Below are positions 23,207 through 31,708 of a DNA stretch of 64,000 nt, piece by piece. The notes under the pieces were generated by a model. It was not told where the DNA came from. It saw only the letters and a program-made list of their open reading frames with translations, and ran no database searches. This DNA is from Pseudomonas sp. DC1.2 (lineage in GTDB: Bacteria > Pseudomonadota > Gammaproteobacteria > Pseudomonadales > Pseudomonadaceae). Numbering within the stretch: position 1 is the first letter of the stretch; the number at the start of each line of letters is the position of its first letter. Made by a program: the position numbers and the translations under genes. The stretch covers positions 5,734,001 through 5,798,000 of the forward strand of contig NZ_CP133782.1 of the NCBI RefSeq assembly GCF_034351645.1. Reading direction: 5' to 3'.

Positions 23207-24826
23207 TTACGTGTCGTCATCCAGGCGCCTGCCGCTCAGGCGGTGACCACGGGTGATCAGTTCGATGAACTGCACCGCGCTCAGCGCATGGGCGAACAGC
23301 CAGCCTTGACCGAACTTCACCCCTTCACTGCTTAAAAATGTCGCCTGAGCTTCGTGTTCGATGCCTTCGGCGATGACCTTGAGATGCAGGGCTTGGGCCA
23401 TGTGAATGATGTGTGGTGCTACGCCGCTGCTGGCCGCGTCATGGCCCAGTGCATCGATAAAAGCTTTGTCGATTTTCAGGCAGTCCACGGGCAGCGTCTG
23501 CAAGTACGCCAGGCTGCAATAGCCGGTGCCGAAGTCGTCGATCAGCACCTGATGGCCAACATCGCGCAGCGCTTGCAGGTTTTCCCTGGCGACCACCACA
23601 TCGATCAATCCGCGCTCCGTCACTTCAAAGGCGATTTGCTTGGCCGCGACGTGGTGCAGGGTCAGCAGGCGCGCCATCACCTCGCCGATACGCGGCACCA
23701 TCACATCGCAAGCCGCCAGGTTGACTGAGATGTACAGCTGCGGATTGGCGCGCAGCAATTGCCCAAGCTGTTCGAGCAGGCGCTGCAAGACGAAGTCGGT
23801 CATTTGGCGGATCTGCCCAGTGTTCTCAGCCATGGGTATAAACAGGTCAGGGCTGGTCAGAGTGCCGTCCGGTCGTCGCCAGCGCAGCAGGGCCTCGGCG
23901 CCGACGCAATGGCGGCTGTCCAGGTCGAAGATCGGTTGGTACAACACCTGCAACTCGCCGCGCCGTATCGCACCGTGCAGTTCGGCGTCCAGGGATTGGC
24001 GTTGGCGTACCAATAAAAAAACCAGAATTCCCACGCAAGTGCCCAGCGCGAGGCTAGCCGGCAACAACCACCACCACGCTGCGGGTATGCGCATCCCGGT
24101 GCGAGGGGTGATCAGTACCCATTGATATTCGAGGTTGTCGGTGGGCATGCGGTAAATCAAGCGGTTGGGGGTGACGAGCAACGCATCGCGGCTTTTCGGC
24201 GGCCAGCTTTGTGTCGGCGGCCAGGTTTGCGCGGCGCCCAGTACCGGGATGGCGCGGGCCCCGTGGTCAAGGACGACGAGCAGGCTGCTCTGGGGAGGCA
24301 GGTCAACCATATCGGTCAAATGCCCGCGAGATGTCGAGACGCGAAAATTGCCGCGCCCCAGCATCAGTGCGGCACGGTTTTCGTCGGGTTCGGTGGTGGT
24401 GTTCAGCCAGTAGCTGTACGTGGGGCCTTTGAAGTCCGGCGTTCGAACTTCCGGCAATCCGTCCTGGCGCGGGCGGTTGGAGCAGACGCGTGAACCATCC
24501 TTGTAGGCGGCTTCATACACGAAGCGATAGCTGAAGCTGATCTGCTGCAAGGTCGCGATCATTTCATCATCACAGCTACGCAGCGGCTGGGCCTCAAGGT
24601 CGTCAAGGCTCTCGCGTAGCTGTCCGAACAGTTGCTCAAGGCGTGCCAGAAAGCGCGCACCTTGAGCGTTCATCTCCTGGCTTTCGTTTTGCTCTACTTG
24701 GTGGATCGCGACAAACAGGCTTCCGGCCATCAACAGGGTTGCGCTCAGGACGGCCGCCAGCATCGCCAAAAACCAGGGGCGATAGAACCAACTATGCAGC
24801 GTCTCTCGAGCAGCAGGCATATTCAA
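23207..24826 (-). CDS. CSS-motif cyclic di-GMP phosphodiesterase (EAL domain)
   Basis: A 539-aa inner-membrane protein. Two membrane helices (about 18-40 and 255-274) enclose a periplasmic CSS-type domain; its two cysteines are C85 (RSCDDEM) and C115 (VCSN), where oxidation state controls activity in homologues. The cytoplasmic EAL domain begins near 280, with E311-A-L, NLAACDV, FEVTERG, IDDFGTGYCSL and KIDKAFID; metal ligands appear intact, so it should hydrolyse c-di-GMP to pGpG. Since DsbA sets the disulfide state of CSS domains in other enterics, the nearby dsbA is notable. It ends tail-to-tail with kinB. Confidence 0.88.
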   Translation of the reverse strand: MNMPAARETLHSWFYRPWFLAMLAAVLSATLLMAGSLFVAIHQVEQNESQEMNAQGARFLARLEQLFGQLRESLDDLEAQPLRSCDDEMIATLQQISFSYRFVYEAAYKDGSRVCSNRPRQDGLPEVRTPDFKGPTYSYWLNTTTEPDENRAALMLGRGNFRVSTSRGHLTDMVDLPPQSSLLVVLDHGARAIPVLGAAQTWPPTQSWPPKSRDALLVTPNRLIYRMPTDNLEYQWVLITPRTGMRIPAAWWWLLPASLALGTCVGILVFLLVRQRQSLDAELHGAIRRGELQVLYQPIFDLDSRHCVGAEALLRWRRPDGTLTSPDLFIPMAENTGQIRQMTDFVLQRLLEQLGQLLRANPQLYISVNLAACDVMVPRIGEVMARLLTLHHVAAKQIAFEVTERGLIDVVVARENLQALRDVGHQVLIDDFGTGYCSLAYLQTLPVDCLKIDKAFIDALGHDAASSGVAPHIIHMAQALHLKVIAEGIEHEAQATFLSSEGVKFGQGWLFAHALSAVQFIELITRGHRLSGRRLDDDT

Positions 24827-24896
24827 AGATCCGAAGATTTACCAATGAGTTATAGCTCCTGATTGGGAAATAGCCCGGACCGTCGGGCGGGCGTCA

Positions 24897-25676
24897 TTAT
24901 TTTGTCTTGTTCAACACCTGAAGAATGGCTGCGCTTTGCGCATCCGGCGTGCCATCGAAGCGAGACGGGCGGTAATGCATCTGGAAGGCCGCTAATACGT
25001 GGCGGGTTGTGACGTCCAGCTCGCCGGTCTGCGCTATTGCGTAGCCCAGCTGCGCCAACTCTTGCTGGAACCAGCTGATGCTCGGCAGTTGTGTTTCGAA
25101 CAGGGTGGTTTGGCGCGCGACAGCCTGCTCGTCTGGCCAGACACCAAGGCCTTCAGCGGCCAAGCGCTTCCAAGGGAACAGCGGCCCCGGATCTTGTTTG
25201 CGCAGCGGAGCGATGTCGCTATGGCCGATGATGTGCTCTGGGGTAATGCCGTGGCGTTTGCTGATGTCCTTGAGCAGAACGATCAGCGACTGGACCTGGG
25301 CTTCACTGTACGGATACCAGAGGCGTCCGGTGGGAGTGTCGTGGTAGCCCGGATTGACGATTTCGATGCCGATGGAGCTGGAGTTGAGCCAGGTCCGACC
25401 TTGCCACTCGCTTTCCCCGGCGTGCCAGGCGCGTTGGTTCTCATCCACCAGTTTGTAGACGGTGGCGTTCTTGTCGTCCCCGACCAGGTAGTGGCTGCTA
25501 ACTTGGCCGTGCGTTAGTAGTTGCAGCGAGCGTTCCAGGGACGCGGAGGTGTAATGCACGATCACGAACTGCGCGCGGCTGTCGTAATTGACGGAAGGAT
25601 GGCTGGTGTCGTAACGAGGCGCGCTAGCGCAACCGGCCAGCAGCAGAAGGGACGAAACGAGGGCAAAAATTTTCAT
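24897..25676 (-). CDS. ampDh2: N-acetylmuramoyl-L-alanine amidase AmpDh2-type lipoprotein
   Basis: A 259-aa zinc amidase that cleaves the peptide stem from N-acetylmuramic acid in the periplasm, part of wall recycling and AmpC control. The lipobox is LLAGC (C16), the amidase_2 domain runs over residues about 35-180 with FVIVHYT, the catalytic Glu in IGIEIVNPG, and HSDIAPLRKQDPG supplying zinc ligand His and Asp. The C-terminal part (ISWFQQELAQLGYAI onward) is a peptidoglycan-binding helical domain. The ATG at 25676 was chosen to give the lipobox at the right distance. Gene order beside algB-kinB matches P. aeruginosa PA5485. Confidence 0.9.
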   Translation of the reverse strand: MKIFALVSSLLLLAGCASAPRYDTSHPSVNYDSRAQFVIVHYTSASLERSLQLLTHGQVSSHYLVGDDKNATVYKLVDENQRAWHAGESEWQGRTWLNSSSIGIEIVNPGYHDTPTGRLWYPYSEAQVQSLIVLLKDISKRHGITPEHIIGHSDIAPLRKQDPGPLFPWKRLAAEGLGVWPDEQAVARQTTLFETQLPSISWFQQELAQLGYAIAQTGELDVTTRHVLAAFQMHYRPSRFDGTPDAQSAAILQVLNKTK

Positions 25677-25778
25677 GGCGGAAGGTATACGCTTAGGACA
25701 GTAATGCAACAGTGTAACGTAATGATTTACTGGGAGACTGCCAAAGGCTTGCTTTAAACAAAATGCAACAATTAGCTC

Positions 25779-27914
25779 TCAGCCCGTCTCCACTCGGTTG
25801 CGCCCGGCATTTTTGGCCCGGTAAAGCGCCTGGTCTGCTCTTTTGAGCACCAGATCGCTGTGTTCGCCGGGTTTGAAGGCAGTGAGCCCCATGGAAATAG
25901 TGATGGTCACTCGCTCGCCCTTGAAGTGAAAAGGGCAGGCCTCAATGGCAGCGCGCAAAGTTTCCAGCAGCTTTGCCCCGACTGCTGGCACCGTAGCAGG
26001 CATCAGCAGCACGAACTCCTCGCCACCAAACCGGGCAATGAAATCGGTTCCGCGCAAGCGTTTGCGCAGCACGTTGGCGATTATCTTCAGCACTTTGTCG
26101 CCGGCCAGGTGGCCGTAGTTATCGTTGATCCGCTTGAAATGATCGAGATCGAGCATGGCCAGTAACAGCGAGTTGCCGTGCTCTTGCCATTGGCCGATTT
26201 CGTGATCCAGTCGTTCGCTCCAGGCTGCGCGGTTGGGCAGCCCGGTCAACGGATCAATCAGGGCTTTCTGGCGCTGTACTTCAAGGTGCTCGCGATAGCC
26301 CTGGGCTTCCTGCTCCATGTTGGCCACCCGTTCGGCGAGGCTTTGCAGGCGTGCGGCCACTTCCTGTTCTCGCTCGTCGCGTTGCTTCTGGTGCTGATCC
26401 ATTGTGCCAAGCAGGCCTTCGAGATGGCTTTCCAGTACCTGCTTGAGGTCCTCCAGATCGGCGGCGTCATGCATGCTGGTTTGCAGGCCGTCAACTTGTT
26501 CGCGGATTTGGTTATCCAGCGCTTGCGCCGCTGAACGGTTGTCGGCGTGGCCCGCGCTGGCGGCTTGCAGGTTGCTCTGGAATGACTCAAGGCGTTCATT
26601 GAGTTGCTGTAGATAGGCTTCGAATTCGTGCTGGCCGCTGTCGGTAATCGCCAGCATCAAGGTCGCTAGATCATCGAGGATCGGCAACAGTTCGTACCAG
26701 TTCAAGCCATTGCGCAGGCGATCTCGCATGGCCTCGGCTTGCGGATGATGACGTTCCGGCAAGGTCAGGTCGTCAAGTAGACCCAGCAGCGTGTCCTCAA
26801 TATGTTTGGCCACGGAGCTGTAGGACGGCTCCGGTGAGTCCGGTAGCGCATAGAGAATATCTTGCTCCGGGTGCTCCGGATCGATGACGGCCAACGCCAT
26901 GGCCATCGCGGGCGGCAGGGGCAAGCTATCGAGGAAGACGGGTGCTTGCAGGCTCGCTTCAGGGGGAAGTGATGGAGTATCGGCGACGTGTTGGCCGTGC
27001 AAGGTCTGCATTACCGGCGGGGCGCTCGGCTCGTCAACGGGCGCGACAGCCTGCGTCATAACTTCTGGTTCTGCGGCTTTTTCGAGCGCAGGCGCTGCAG
27101 TGGCCTGCGGCTCAACAAGGGGCGGAACCGCTGTCACAGCTTGCGCTACCGGCAACGGCGCAGCGGGTGTCGGGAGCGCCAAGGGCTCTGGAGCCGCGGC
27201 GACGGCAGCAGTAACGCCGGACGAGGTTATGTGTTCGGATGACGGTTGCGCGGGAGGCTTGTCGGCTGCGGGTATAGCCTCAGGCGCTGCCGGTGCTGCA
27301 GTGGGCGTCGGTGCTGCAACCGGTTCATCGGGGCGCTGGACGGGTGTTTGCGCAGCGGTGGCGGTGGTCGGTGGCGCTGAATCATCCGTTTCCCGACCAC
27401 CGAACAACCGTTGCAGCAAGCCAGGACGCCCAGGCTCGGTCGGGTGTTCCAGTTCACTCAGGGCTTTGCCTTGCAGGCCACTTAGCTCGCTGAGGAGCAA
27501 CGGAATCTCACGTGCCTGGCCGACACGCCCGTCCAGTTGCTTGGCAAAGCTCTTGAGTGGTCGGCTCACTTCCCGGGGTAACGGTAGCGCCTGGAGCTGC
27601 GCCACCAACGCATTCAGCGCAGCGCTGACCTGATCGGCTCGGGTTTCCCGGCGCTGTTCAGACTCAAGCACGGCTTTTTCCAAGCGCGGCAGCAAGGCGG
27701 CGAGCCCGGCGTCCATGTCGTCGGTACGCACTACTTCGCGCATTTCCTTCATGCACTCGTCAACTGCGCGATCGGTGCCCTCGGCCGCGAGAGTGCTGCG
27801 CACCAGGCCCCGACGCAGTAGATCGAGCCGAGCGTCCCAGCGCCGCTCGAGCTTTTCCTGATGCTCGATGCTTTTAAGGTACTTCTCTTTCCAGCGCTGT
27901 GCTTCGTCGCTCAT
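25779..27914 (-). CDS. dgcH: Diguanylate cyclase (GGDEF domain) with long linker
   Basis: A 711-aa cytoplasmic protein that makes c-di-GMP from two GTP. The C-terminal GGDEF domain (about residues 550-711) has an active site G-G-E-E-F at 630-634 and an inhibitory site R-G-T-D at 621-624, five residues before it, so product inhibition is expected. The N-terminal third (helical, with RRWDARLDLLRRGLVRSTLAAEG) is followed by a Pro/Ala/Thr-rich linker at about residues 180-330 and a coiled-coil stretch at about 470-545 that should drive dimerisation. No membrane helix is seen. It overlaps the endonuclease-like gene by four bases. The position matches P. aeruginosa PA5487 (DgcH). Confidence 0.9.
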   Translation of the reverse strand: MSDEAQRWKEKYLKSIEHQEKLERRWDARLDLLRRGLVRSTLAAEGTDRAVDECMKEMREVVRTDDMDAGLAALLPRLEKAVLESEQRRETRADQVSAALNALVAQLQALPLPREVSRPLKSFAKQLDGRVGQAREIPLLLSELSGLQGKALSELEHPTEPGRPGLLQRLFGGRETDDSAPPTTATAAQTPVQRPDEPVAAPTPTAAPAAPEAIPAADKPPAQPSSEHITSSGVTAAVAAAPEPLALPTPAAPLPVAQAVTAVPPLVEPQATAAPALEKAAEPEVMTQAVAPVDEPSAPPVMQTLHGQHVADTPSLPPEASLQAPVFLDSLPLPPAMAMALAVIDPEHPEQDILYALPDSPEPSYSSVAKHIEDTLLGLLDDLTLPERHHPQAEAMRDRLRNGLNWYELLPILDDLATLMLAITDSGQHEFEAYLQQLNERLESFQSNLQAASAGHADNRSAAQALDNQIREQVDGLQTSMHDAADLEDLKQVLESHLEGLLGTMDQHQKQRDEREQEVAARLQSLAERVANMEQEAQGYREHLEVQRQKALIDPLTGLPNRAAWSERLDHEIGQWQEHGNSLLLAMLDLDHFKRINDNYGHLAGDKVLKIIANVLRKRLRGTDFIARFGGEEFVLLMPATVPAVGAKLLETLRAAIEACPFHFKGERVTITISMGLTAFKPGEHSDLVLKRADQALYRAKNAGRNRVETG

Positions 27915-28789
27915 TCATGGGGTCCGCAAGGGGCAGGAATCAGCGCGGGCAATGCATCAGCCGTGAGCGAACCCGGCAGACGAATCTCTACCGCGACCGG
28001 CAGGTGATCAGAAATCGGTTGTGCCAACACCTCGACCTTTTCAAGGGTCAGGGTCGGGCTGAGCAGAATGTGGTCCAGGCAGCGCTGAGGGCGCCAGCTT
28101 GGAAAGGTAGCTTCCAGTTGCGGCGCCAACAGGCCTAGGTCGCGCAACGCGGAGTTTTGCAGCAGGTCACTGGCGTGGGTGTTCATGTCGCCCATCAGCA
28201 CCTGGTGTTTATAGCCGCCGATCAACTCGCGGATGTAGGCCAGTTGCAGGTTGCGCACACGGGCGCCGAGGGCCAGGTGCATCATTACCACCACCAGCGC
28301 CTCCGGACCTTCGCCGAAGCGCACCAGAATAGCCCCGCGACCTTTTGGTCCCGGCAGCGGATGATCCTCAATCGCCCAAGGGCGCAGACGGCTGAGCACA
28401 CCGTTGCTGTGCTGGCCGAGTCGCCCTAGATTGCGATTGAGTTGCTGATACCAGTAGGGGAACGCCCCGAGTTGTGCCAGGTGTTCGACCTGATTGATGT
28501 AGCCAGATCGCAGGCTGCCGCCATCGGCTTCCTGCAAAGCGACCAAATCGAAGTCGCCCAGCAGGTTACCGATCTTTTGCAGATTATCGGCGCGCCCGGT
28601 ATGCGGCAGCAGGTGCTGCCAGCCTCGGGTCAGGTAGTGCCGGTAGCGCTGGGTACTGATGCCTACCTGGATATTGAAACTGAGCAAGCGCAAACGACTG
28701 TCTGCGGGCAGGCCCGTTGATTCGAGGTGGTGCTCGTTGATCTGCGGTTGATGCAGACCGACGATGCGTTCAGTGCCCCAATGGCGCAT
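27911..28789 (-). CDS. Endonuclease/exonuclease/phosphatase family protein
   Basis: A 292-aa metal-dependent hydrolase. Family motifs are LRLLSFNIQVG (metal-site Asn), LVALQEADG (metal-binding Glu), VVVMMHLALG (His), VLMGDMNTH (catalytic Asp-Met-Asn) and CLDHILLS then ISDHLPV (final Asp-His). All active-site residues appear present. Whether it acts on DNA, phospholipid or inositol phosphates cannot be told from sequence. It starts 13 bases after dsbA and overlaps the GGDEF gene by four bases, so dsbA, this gene and dgcH form one operon. Confidence 0.85.
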   Translation of the reverse strand: MRHWGTERIVGLHQPQINEHHLESTGLPADSRLRLLSFNIQVGISTQRYRHYLTRGWQHLLPHTGRADNLQKIGNLLGDFDLVALQEADGGSLRSGYINQVEHLAQLGAFPYWYQQLNRNLGRLGQHSNGVLSRLRPWAIEDHPLPGPKGRGAILVRFGEGPEALVVVMMHLALGARVRNLQLAYIRELIGGYKHQVLMGDMNTHASDLLQNSALRDLGLLAPQLEATFPSWRPQRCLDHILLSPTLTLEKVEVLAQPISDHLPVAVEIRLPGSLTADALPALIPAPCGPHE

Positions 28790-28802
28790 GGCAGACCCGC
28801 GC

Positions 28803-29444
28803 TTAGTTGGCGGCGGCCTTGGTTGCCGCTCGCTCTTTGGCGATCAGTTTGTCAGCCAGTTGCAGCGCTTGCTCGGCGCCACCGGCGGAGCCGATGTCAA
28901 AGCGATACTTGCCGTTGACGATCAGCGTTGGAACACCGGAGATTTCATACTTCTTGGCCAGCTCACGCGCTTGTACGATCTTGCCCTTGATGGCGAAGGA
29001 ATTGTAGGTCGCCAGGAATTTGTCCTTGTCGATCCCTTGAGTGGCCAGGAACTCAGCCATTTCTTCCGGCGTGGTCAAGCGCTTGTGTTCTTTCTGGATT
29101 GCCTCGAACACTGCCGAATGGACCTTGTTTTCGACGCCCATGGCTTCGAGGGTCAGGAAGAGTTGGCCATGAATATCCCATGCGCCGCCGAACATGGCAG
29201 GTATACGCACGAAATTCACGTCTGACGGCAGTTTTGCAGCCCAAGGGTTGATCACCGGCTCAAAGGCGTAACAATGCGGGCAGCCGTACCAGAACAGCTC
29301 CACCACTTCGATTTTTCCGGGCTCGGCGACTGGAACCGGGTTACTCAGTTCGACATAAGGTGCGGCGGGGGCTTCTGCCGCCTGGACGTTCATGCCGAAC
29401 AGGCTGGCAGCGACAAGTGCGGCGCTGATGATCAGATTACGCAT
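28803..29444 (-). CDS. dsbA: Thiol:disulfide interchange protein DsbA
   Basis: A 213-aa periplasmic oxidoreductase that introduces disulfide bonds into exported proteins. A signal peptide (MRNLIISAALVAASLFGMNV, cut after QA-A) precedes the thioredoxin fold with active site C55-P-H-C58 and the cis-proline loop SGVPTLIVNG. The inserted helical domain is of normal size. The ATG is preceded by AGGAG. An AlgU-type promoter match lies about 45-70 bases upstream, in agreement with the reported AlgU-dependent induction of dsbA in mucoid P. aeruginosa. It is the first gene of a three-gene operon. Confidence 0.95.
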   Translation of the reverse strand: MRNLIISAALVAASLFGMNVQAAEAPAAPYVELSNPVPVAEPGKIEVVELFWYGCPHCYAFEPVINPWAAKLPSDVNFVRIPAMFGGAWDIHGQLFLTLEAMGVENKVHSAVFEAIQKEHKRLTTPEEMAEFLATQGIDKDKFLATYNSFAIKGKIVQARELAKKYEISGVPTLIVNGKYRFDIGSAGGAEQALQLADKLIAKERAATKAAAN

Positions 29445-29487
29445 GCTTTACTCCTGGACAAATTTGATCGCCTCGCGTGACTTGTTT

Positions 29488-29515
29488 TCAGACAGGTCAT
29501 GGTGGGCATGAGTTC
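29488..29515 (-). promoter_or_regulatory. AlgU (sigma-22) promoter of dsbA
   Basis: On the minus strand GAACTC (29515-29510) is followed after exactly 17 bases by TCTGA (29492-29488). The AlgU consensus is GAACTT, 16-17 bases, TCTGA, so 10 of 11 positions match. It would give a 5' leader of roughly 37 bases for dsbA. Confidence 0.75.
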
Positions 29516-29538
29516 GATAGTGTAACGGCAGCAGCCAC

Positions 29539-29567
29539 AAAAAAGGGCGGCCAAGGCCACCCTTTTT
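29539..29567 (-). terminator. Intrinsic terminator of the cytochrome c4 gene
   Basis: GGGTGGCC...GGCCGCCC (minus strand) forms an 8-bp stem with a 2-base loop region, followed by a run of T. It lies about 65 bases after the cc4 stop and separates it from the dsbA promoter. A-rich flanks make it T-tailed in both directions. Confidence 0.85.
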
Positions 29568-29633
29568 ATGCTTGCATCGACGGATTAATCGAGCGTTAAC
29601 GTGGCGCGAGGCGAGTGCCTTGCACCAGAGCCC

Positions 29634-30239
29634 CTAGTGCAGCCCCTGAACGTAACTGGATACCGCTTCGATGTCTTTATTGCTCAATTTTGCAGCAATG
29701 CTTTGCATGATTTTCGTATCGCCGTCGTTGGTACGGTTACCTTCACGGAAATCGGTCAACTGCTTGGCGACATATTGAGCATGCTGGCCGCTCAGATGCG
29801 GGAAGCCTGCTGCTGCGTTGCCGGCGCCGTTGGGCGAGTGGCAACCGGTACAAGAAGGCATGCCCTGGTCGAGTTTGCCGCCACGGAACAACTCTTCACC
29901 GCGAGCCACGACTTTCGGGTCTGCAGCGCCGACGCTGCCTTTCTGGCTGGCAAAGTAGGCCGCGAGATCAGCCAAGTCCTGATCGCTCAGGTTGGTCAAC
30001 AGGCCGGTCATTTCAAGTACCTGGCGTTTGCCGGACTTGATGTCGTGCAACTGCTTGTCCAGATAACGCTCGCCCTGACCTGCCAGTTTCGGAAAGTTTG
30101 GCACCATGCTGTTGCCATCCGGGCCATGACAGGCGCCACATACTGCGGCTTTCGCCTGACCAGCAGTCGCATCACCTGCAGCATGGGCAATACCGGAGAT
30201 CCCCACGGTCAACAGCAGACTCACGATCAATTTGTTCAT
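29634..30239 (-). CDS. cc4: Diheme cytochrome c4
   Basis: A 201-aa periplasmic electron carrier, usually membrane-associated, that feeds cytochrome oxidases. The signal peptide ends at IAHA-A. Two class I cytochrome c domains follow, with heme sites C34-G-A-C37-H38 and C130-T-G-C133-H134; axial methionines are in NSMVPNFPKLAGQ and the matching second-domain region. It is followed by a terminator. The small cytochrome c5-type gene lies 46 bases upstream on the same strand, so they are likely cotranscribed. Order matches P. aeruginosa PA5490-PA5491. Confidence 0.93.
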   Translation of the reverse strand: MNKLIVSLLLTVGISGIAHAAGDATAGQAKAAVCGACHGPDGNSMVPNFPKLAGQGERYLDKQLHDIKSGKRQVLEMTGLLTNLSDQDLADLAAYFASQKGSVGAADPKVVARGEELFRGGKLDQGMPSCTGCHSPNGAGNAAAGFPHLSGQHAQYVAKQLTDFREGNRTNDGDTKIMQSIAAKLSNKDIEAVSSYVQGLH

Positions 30240-30285
30240 CAGCTAATCCAACTACGGCTAAGGGTTAAAGAGATATGGGCCGGGT

Positions 30286-30576
30286 TTACTCGCTCATCCA
30301 ATGGATGATGGCTTGGTAATCCTCGGCACTGCAGTCCATGCACAAACCACGCGGCGGCATCGCCTTGAAACCCTGGGTCACGTGTTGCACCAGCGTCTCC
30401 ATACCTTTCGCCAACCTCGGCGTCCAAGCTGCCTGATCGCCCTTTTGAGGTGCCATAGGTAGTTGGCCGGAATGACAGGCACCACAAACACGGTTGTACA
30501 CAGCTTCCGGATCCTGTGTAGCCTGCGCGCTGTAAAGCGGCATCAAGAAACCGGCAGCCAGCAGCCATTTCGTCAT
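30286..30576 (-). CDS. Cytochrome c5-type monoheme cytochrome
   Basis: A 96-aa periplasmic protein. A signal peptide (MTKWLLAAGFLMPLYSAQA) precedes one heme site, C31-G-A-C34-H35, and a methionine ligand candidate in FKAMPPRG, the usual c5 pattern. Two further cysteines (CMDC, about 79-82) form the small disulfide typical of this family. It probably works with cytochrome c4 from the next gene. Confidence 0.88.
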   Translation of the reverse strand: MTKWLLAAGFLMPLYSAQATQDPEAVYNRVCGACHSGQLPMAPQKGDQAAWTPRLAKGMETLVQHVTQGFKAMPPRGLCMDCSAEDYQAIIHWMSE

Positions 30577-30767
30577 AAAACGACCTTGTCAGGGTTGAGA
30601 GCGTGCTGCGTTCTAGTGCGCAATCAAGGTTAATCGCTCTCGTGAACTTCATCCTACGCTGGGACAAAGCGCACACAAAATCTGCGGCATTATATACTGG
30701 CGTCACTGAAACGGAAACGACACTGCTCGCCGCGTCCATTCCCGGCGCCGCCCACATCGGAAATCCC

Positions 30768-31409
30768 ATGCAACTCAAGAACCCCATCCTCGGCCTGTGC
30801 CAACAGTCCACCTTCATGCTCAGCGCTGCCAAAGTCGACCAATGCCCGGACGACGAAGGCTTTGAAGTGGCTTTCGCCGGGCGTTCCAACGCCGGTAAAT
30901 CCAGCGCGTTGAACACCCTGACTCATGCCAGCCTGGCGCGCACCTCGAAAACCCCGGGTCGCACGCAGTTGTTGAACTTCTTCAAGCTAGACGATGATCG
31001 TCGTCTGGTCGACCTGCCAGGCTATGGTTACGCGAAAGTACCGATTCCGTTGAAGCTGCACTGGCAGCGTCACCTGGAAGCCTATCTGGGCGGTCGCGAG
31101 AGTTTGAAAGGTCTGATTTTGATGATGGATATTCGTCATCCAATGACCGACTTCGACCTGTTGATGCTCGATTGGGCGGTCGCCAGCGGCATGCCGATGC
31201 ACATTCTGCTGACCAAGGCCGACAAGCTGACCTACGGTGCCGCGAAAAATGTTCTGCTCAAAGTTCAGGCTGATATTCGCAAAGGTTGGGGCGATACCAT
31301 CACGATCCAGCTGTTCTCGGCGCCAAAGCGCTTGGGTCTGGAAGATGCCTACACGGTGCTAGCCGGCTGGATGCAACTGGCGGACAAGGGCGCTGAGTTA
31401 GCCGAGTAA
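30768..31409 (+). CDS. engB: Ribosome biogenesis GTPase EngB (YihA/YsxC)
   Basis: A 213-aa essential GTPase that assists large-subunit assembly. G1 is G38-R-S-N-A-G-K-S45, G2 is the T in [10 protein letters not shown]3 is D82-LPG, G4 is LLTKADKL and G5 lies in FSAPKRLG. The start at 30768 gives MQLKNPILG and the 28-residue lead-in typical of Pseudomonas; the frame is open for 55 more codons upstream but contains promoter-like sequence. It is convergent with polA, with the sRNA ErsA between them on the minus strand. Confidence 0.93.
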   Translation: MQLKNPILGLCQQSTFMLSAAKVDQCPDDEGFEVAFAGRSNAGKSSALNTLTHASLARTSKTPGRTQLLNFFKLDDDRRLVDLPGYGYAKVPIPLKLHWQRHLEAYLGGRESLKGLILMMDIRHPMTDFDLLMLDWAVASGMPMHILLTKADKLTYGAAKNVLLKVQADIRKGWGDTITIQLFSAPKRLGLEDAYTVLAGWMQLADKGAELAE

Positions 31410-31431
31410 GGCGTTGCCGGTAAAAAAAGAC

Positions 31432-31479
31432 AAAAAAAACCCCGGACTTCATATGGGGAGGGGAGAAGTTCCGGGGTTC
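31432..31479 (-). terminator. Intrinsic terminator of ErsA
   Basis: On the minus strand AACCCCGGAACTTC pairs with GAAGTCCGGGGTT across a C-rich loop, then eight T residues follow (31432-31439 as A on the plus strand). It is the strongest terminator in this region. Confidence 0.88.
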
Positions 31480-31564
31480 AAGCTCCGGACCTTTAGGGCG
31501 GGGTCCGGGTATCTGCCAACACTTAACACAACATAGGAGCATCGAAAGGCTTCACCAGCCATTC
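31432..31564 (-). ncRNA. ersA: ErsA small regulatory RNA
   Basis: About 133 bases on the minus strand between engB and polA, exactly the syntenic place of ErsA in P. aeruginosa (reported as 132 nt) and of Spot 42 in E. coli. An AlgU-type promoter match lies upstream, an internal hairpin CCGGACC/GGTCCGG occurs at about 31484-31510, and the 3' end is a strong terminator. In P. aeruginosa ErsA is made under AlgU control and base-pairs with algC and other mRNAs to control exopolysaccharides and biofilm. The 5' end is estimated to within a few bases from the -10 position. Confidence 0.85.
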
Positions 31565-31570
31565 AGTTAC

Positions 31571-31598
31571 TCTGAGTGGCAGTTCACGGATTTAGTTC
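31571..31598 (-). promoter_or_regulatory. AlgU (sigma-22) promoter of ErsA
   Basis: On the minus strand GAACTA (31598-31593), then 17 bases, then TCAGA (31575-31571). Compared with GAACTT-N16/17-TCTGA it matches 9 of 11 positions. It is placed so that transcription would start near 31564 and give an RNA of the known size. Confidence 0.65.
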
Positions 31599-31708
31599 AG
31601 ACTTTTTCCAAACCTTTTGGAAATAACCCGGCGCGTTTTTCGAACTAAAAGCCTTTCATCCTTCTGCCGCGGCACTATGCCGCAGCAGAAATTCCTCGAT
31701 CAAGTGGC

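Noticed and set aside
30603..30767. N-terminal extension of EngB by 55 residues
   Set aside because: EngB normally begins near the ATG at 30768, and the upstream part includes an AT-rich promoter-like stretch (near 30690) with a -10-like hexamer.
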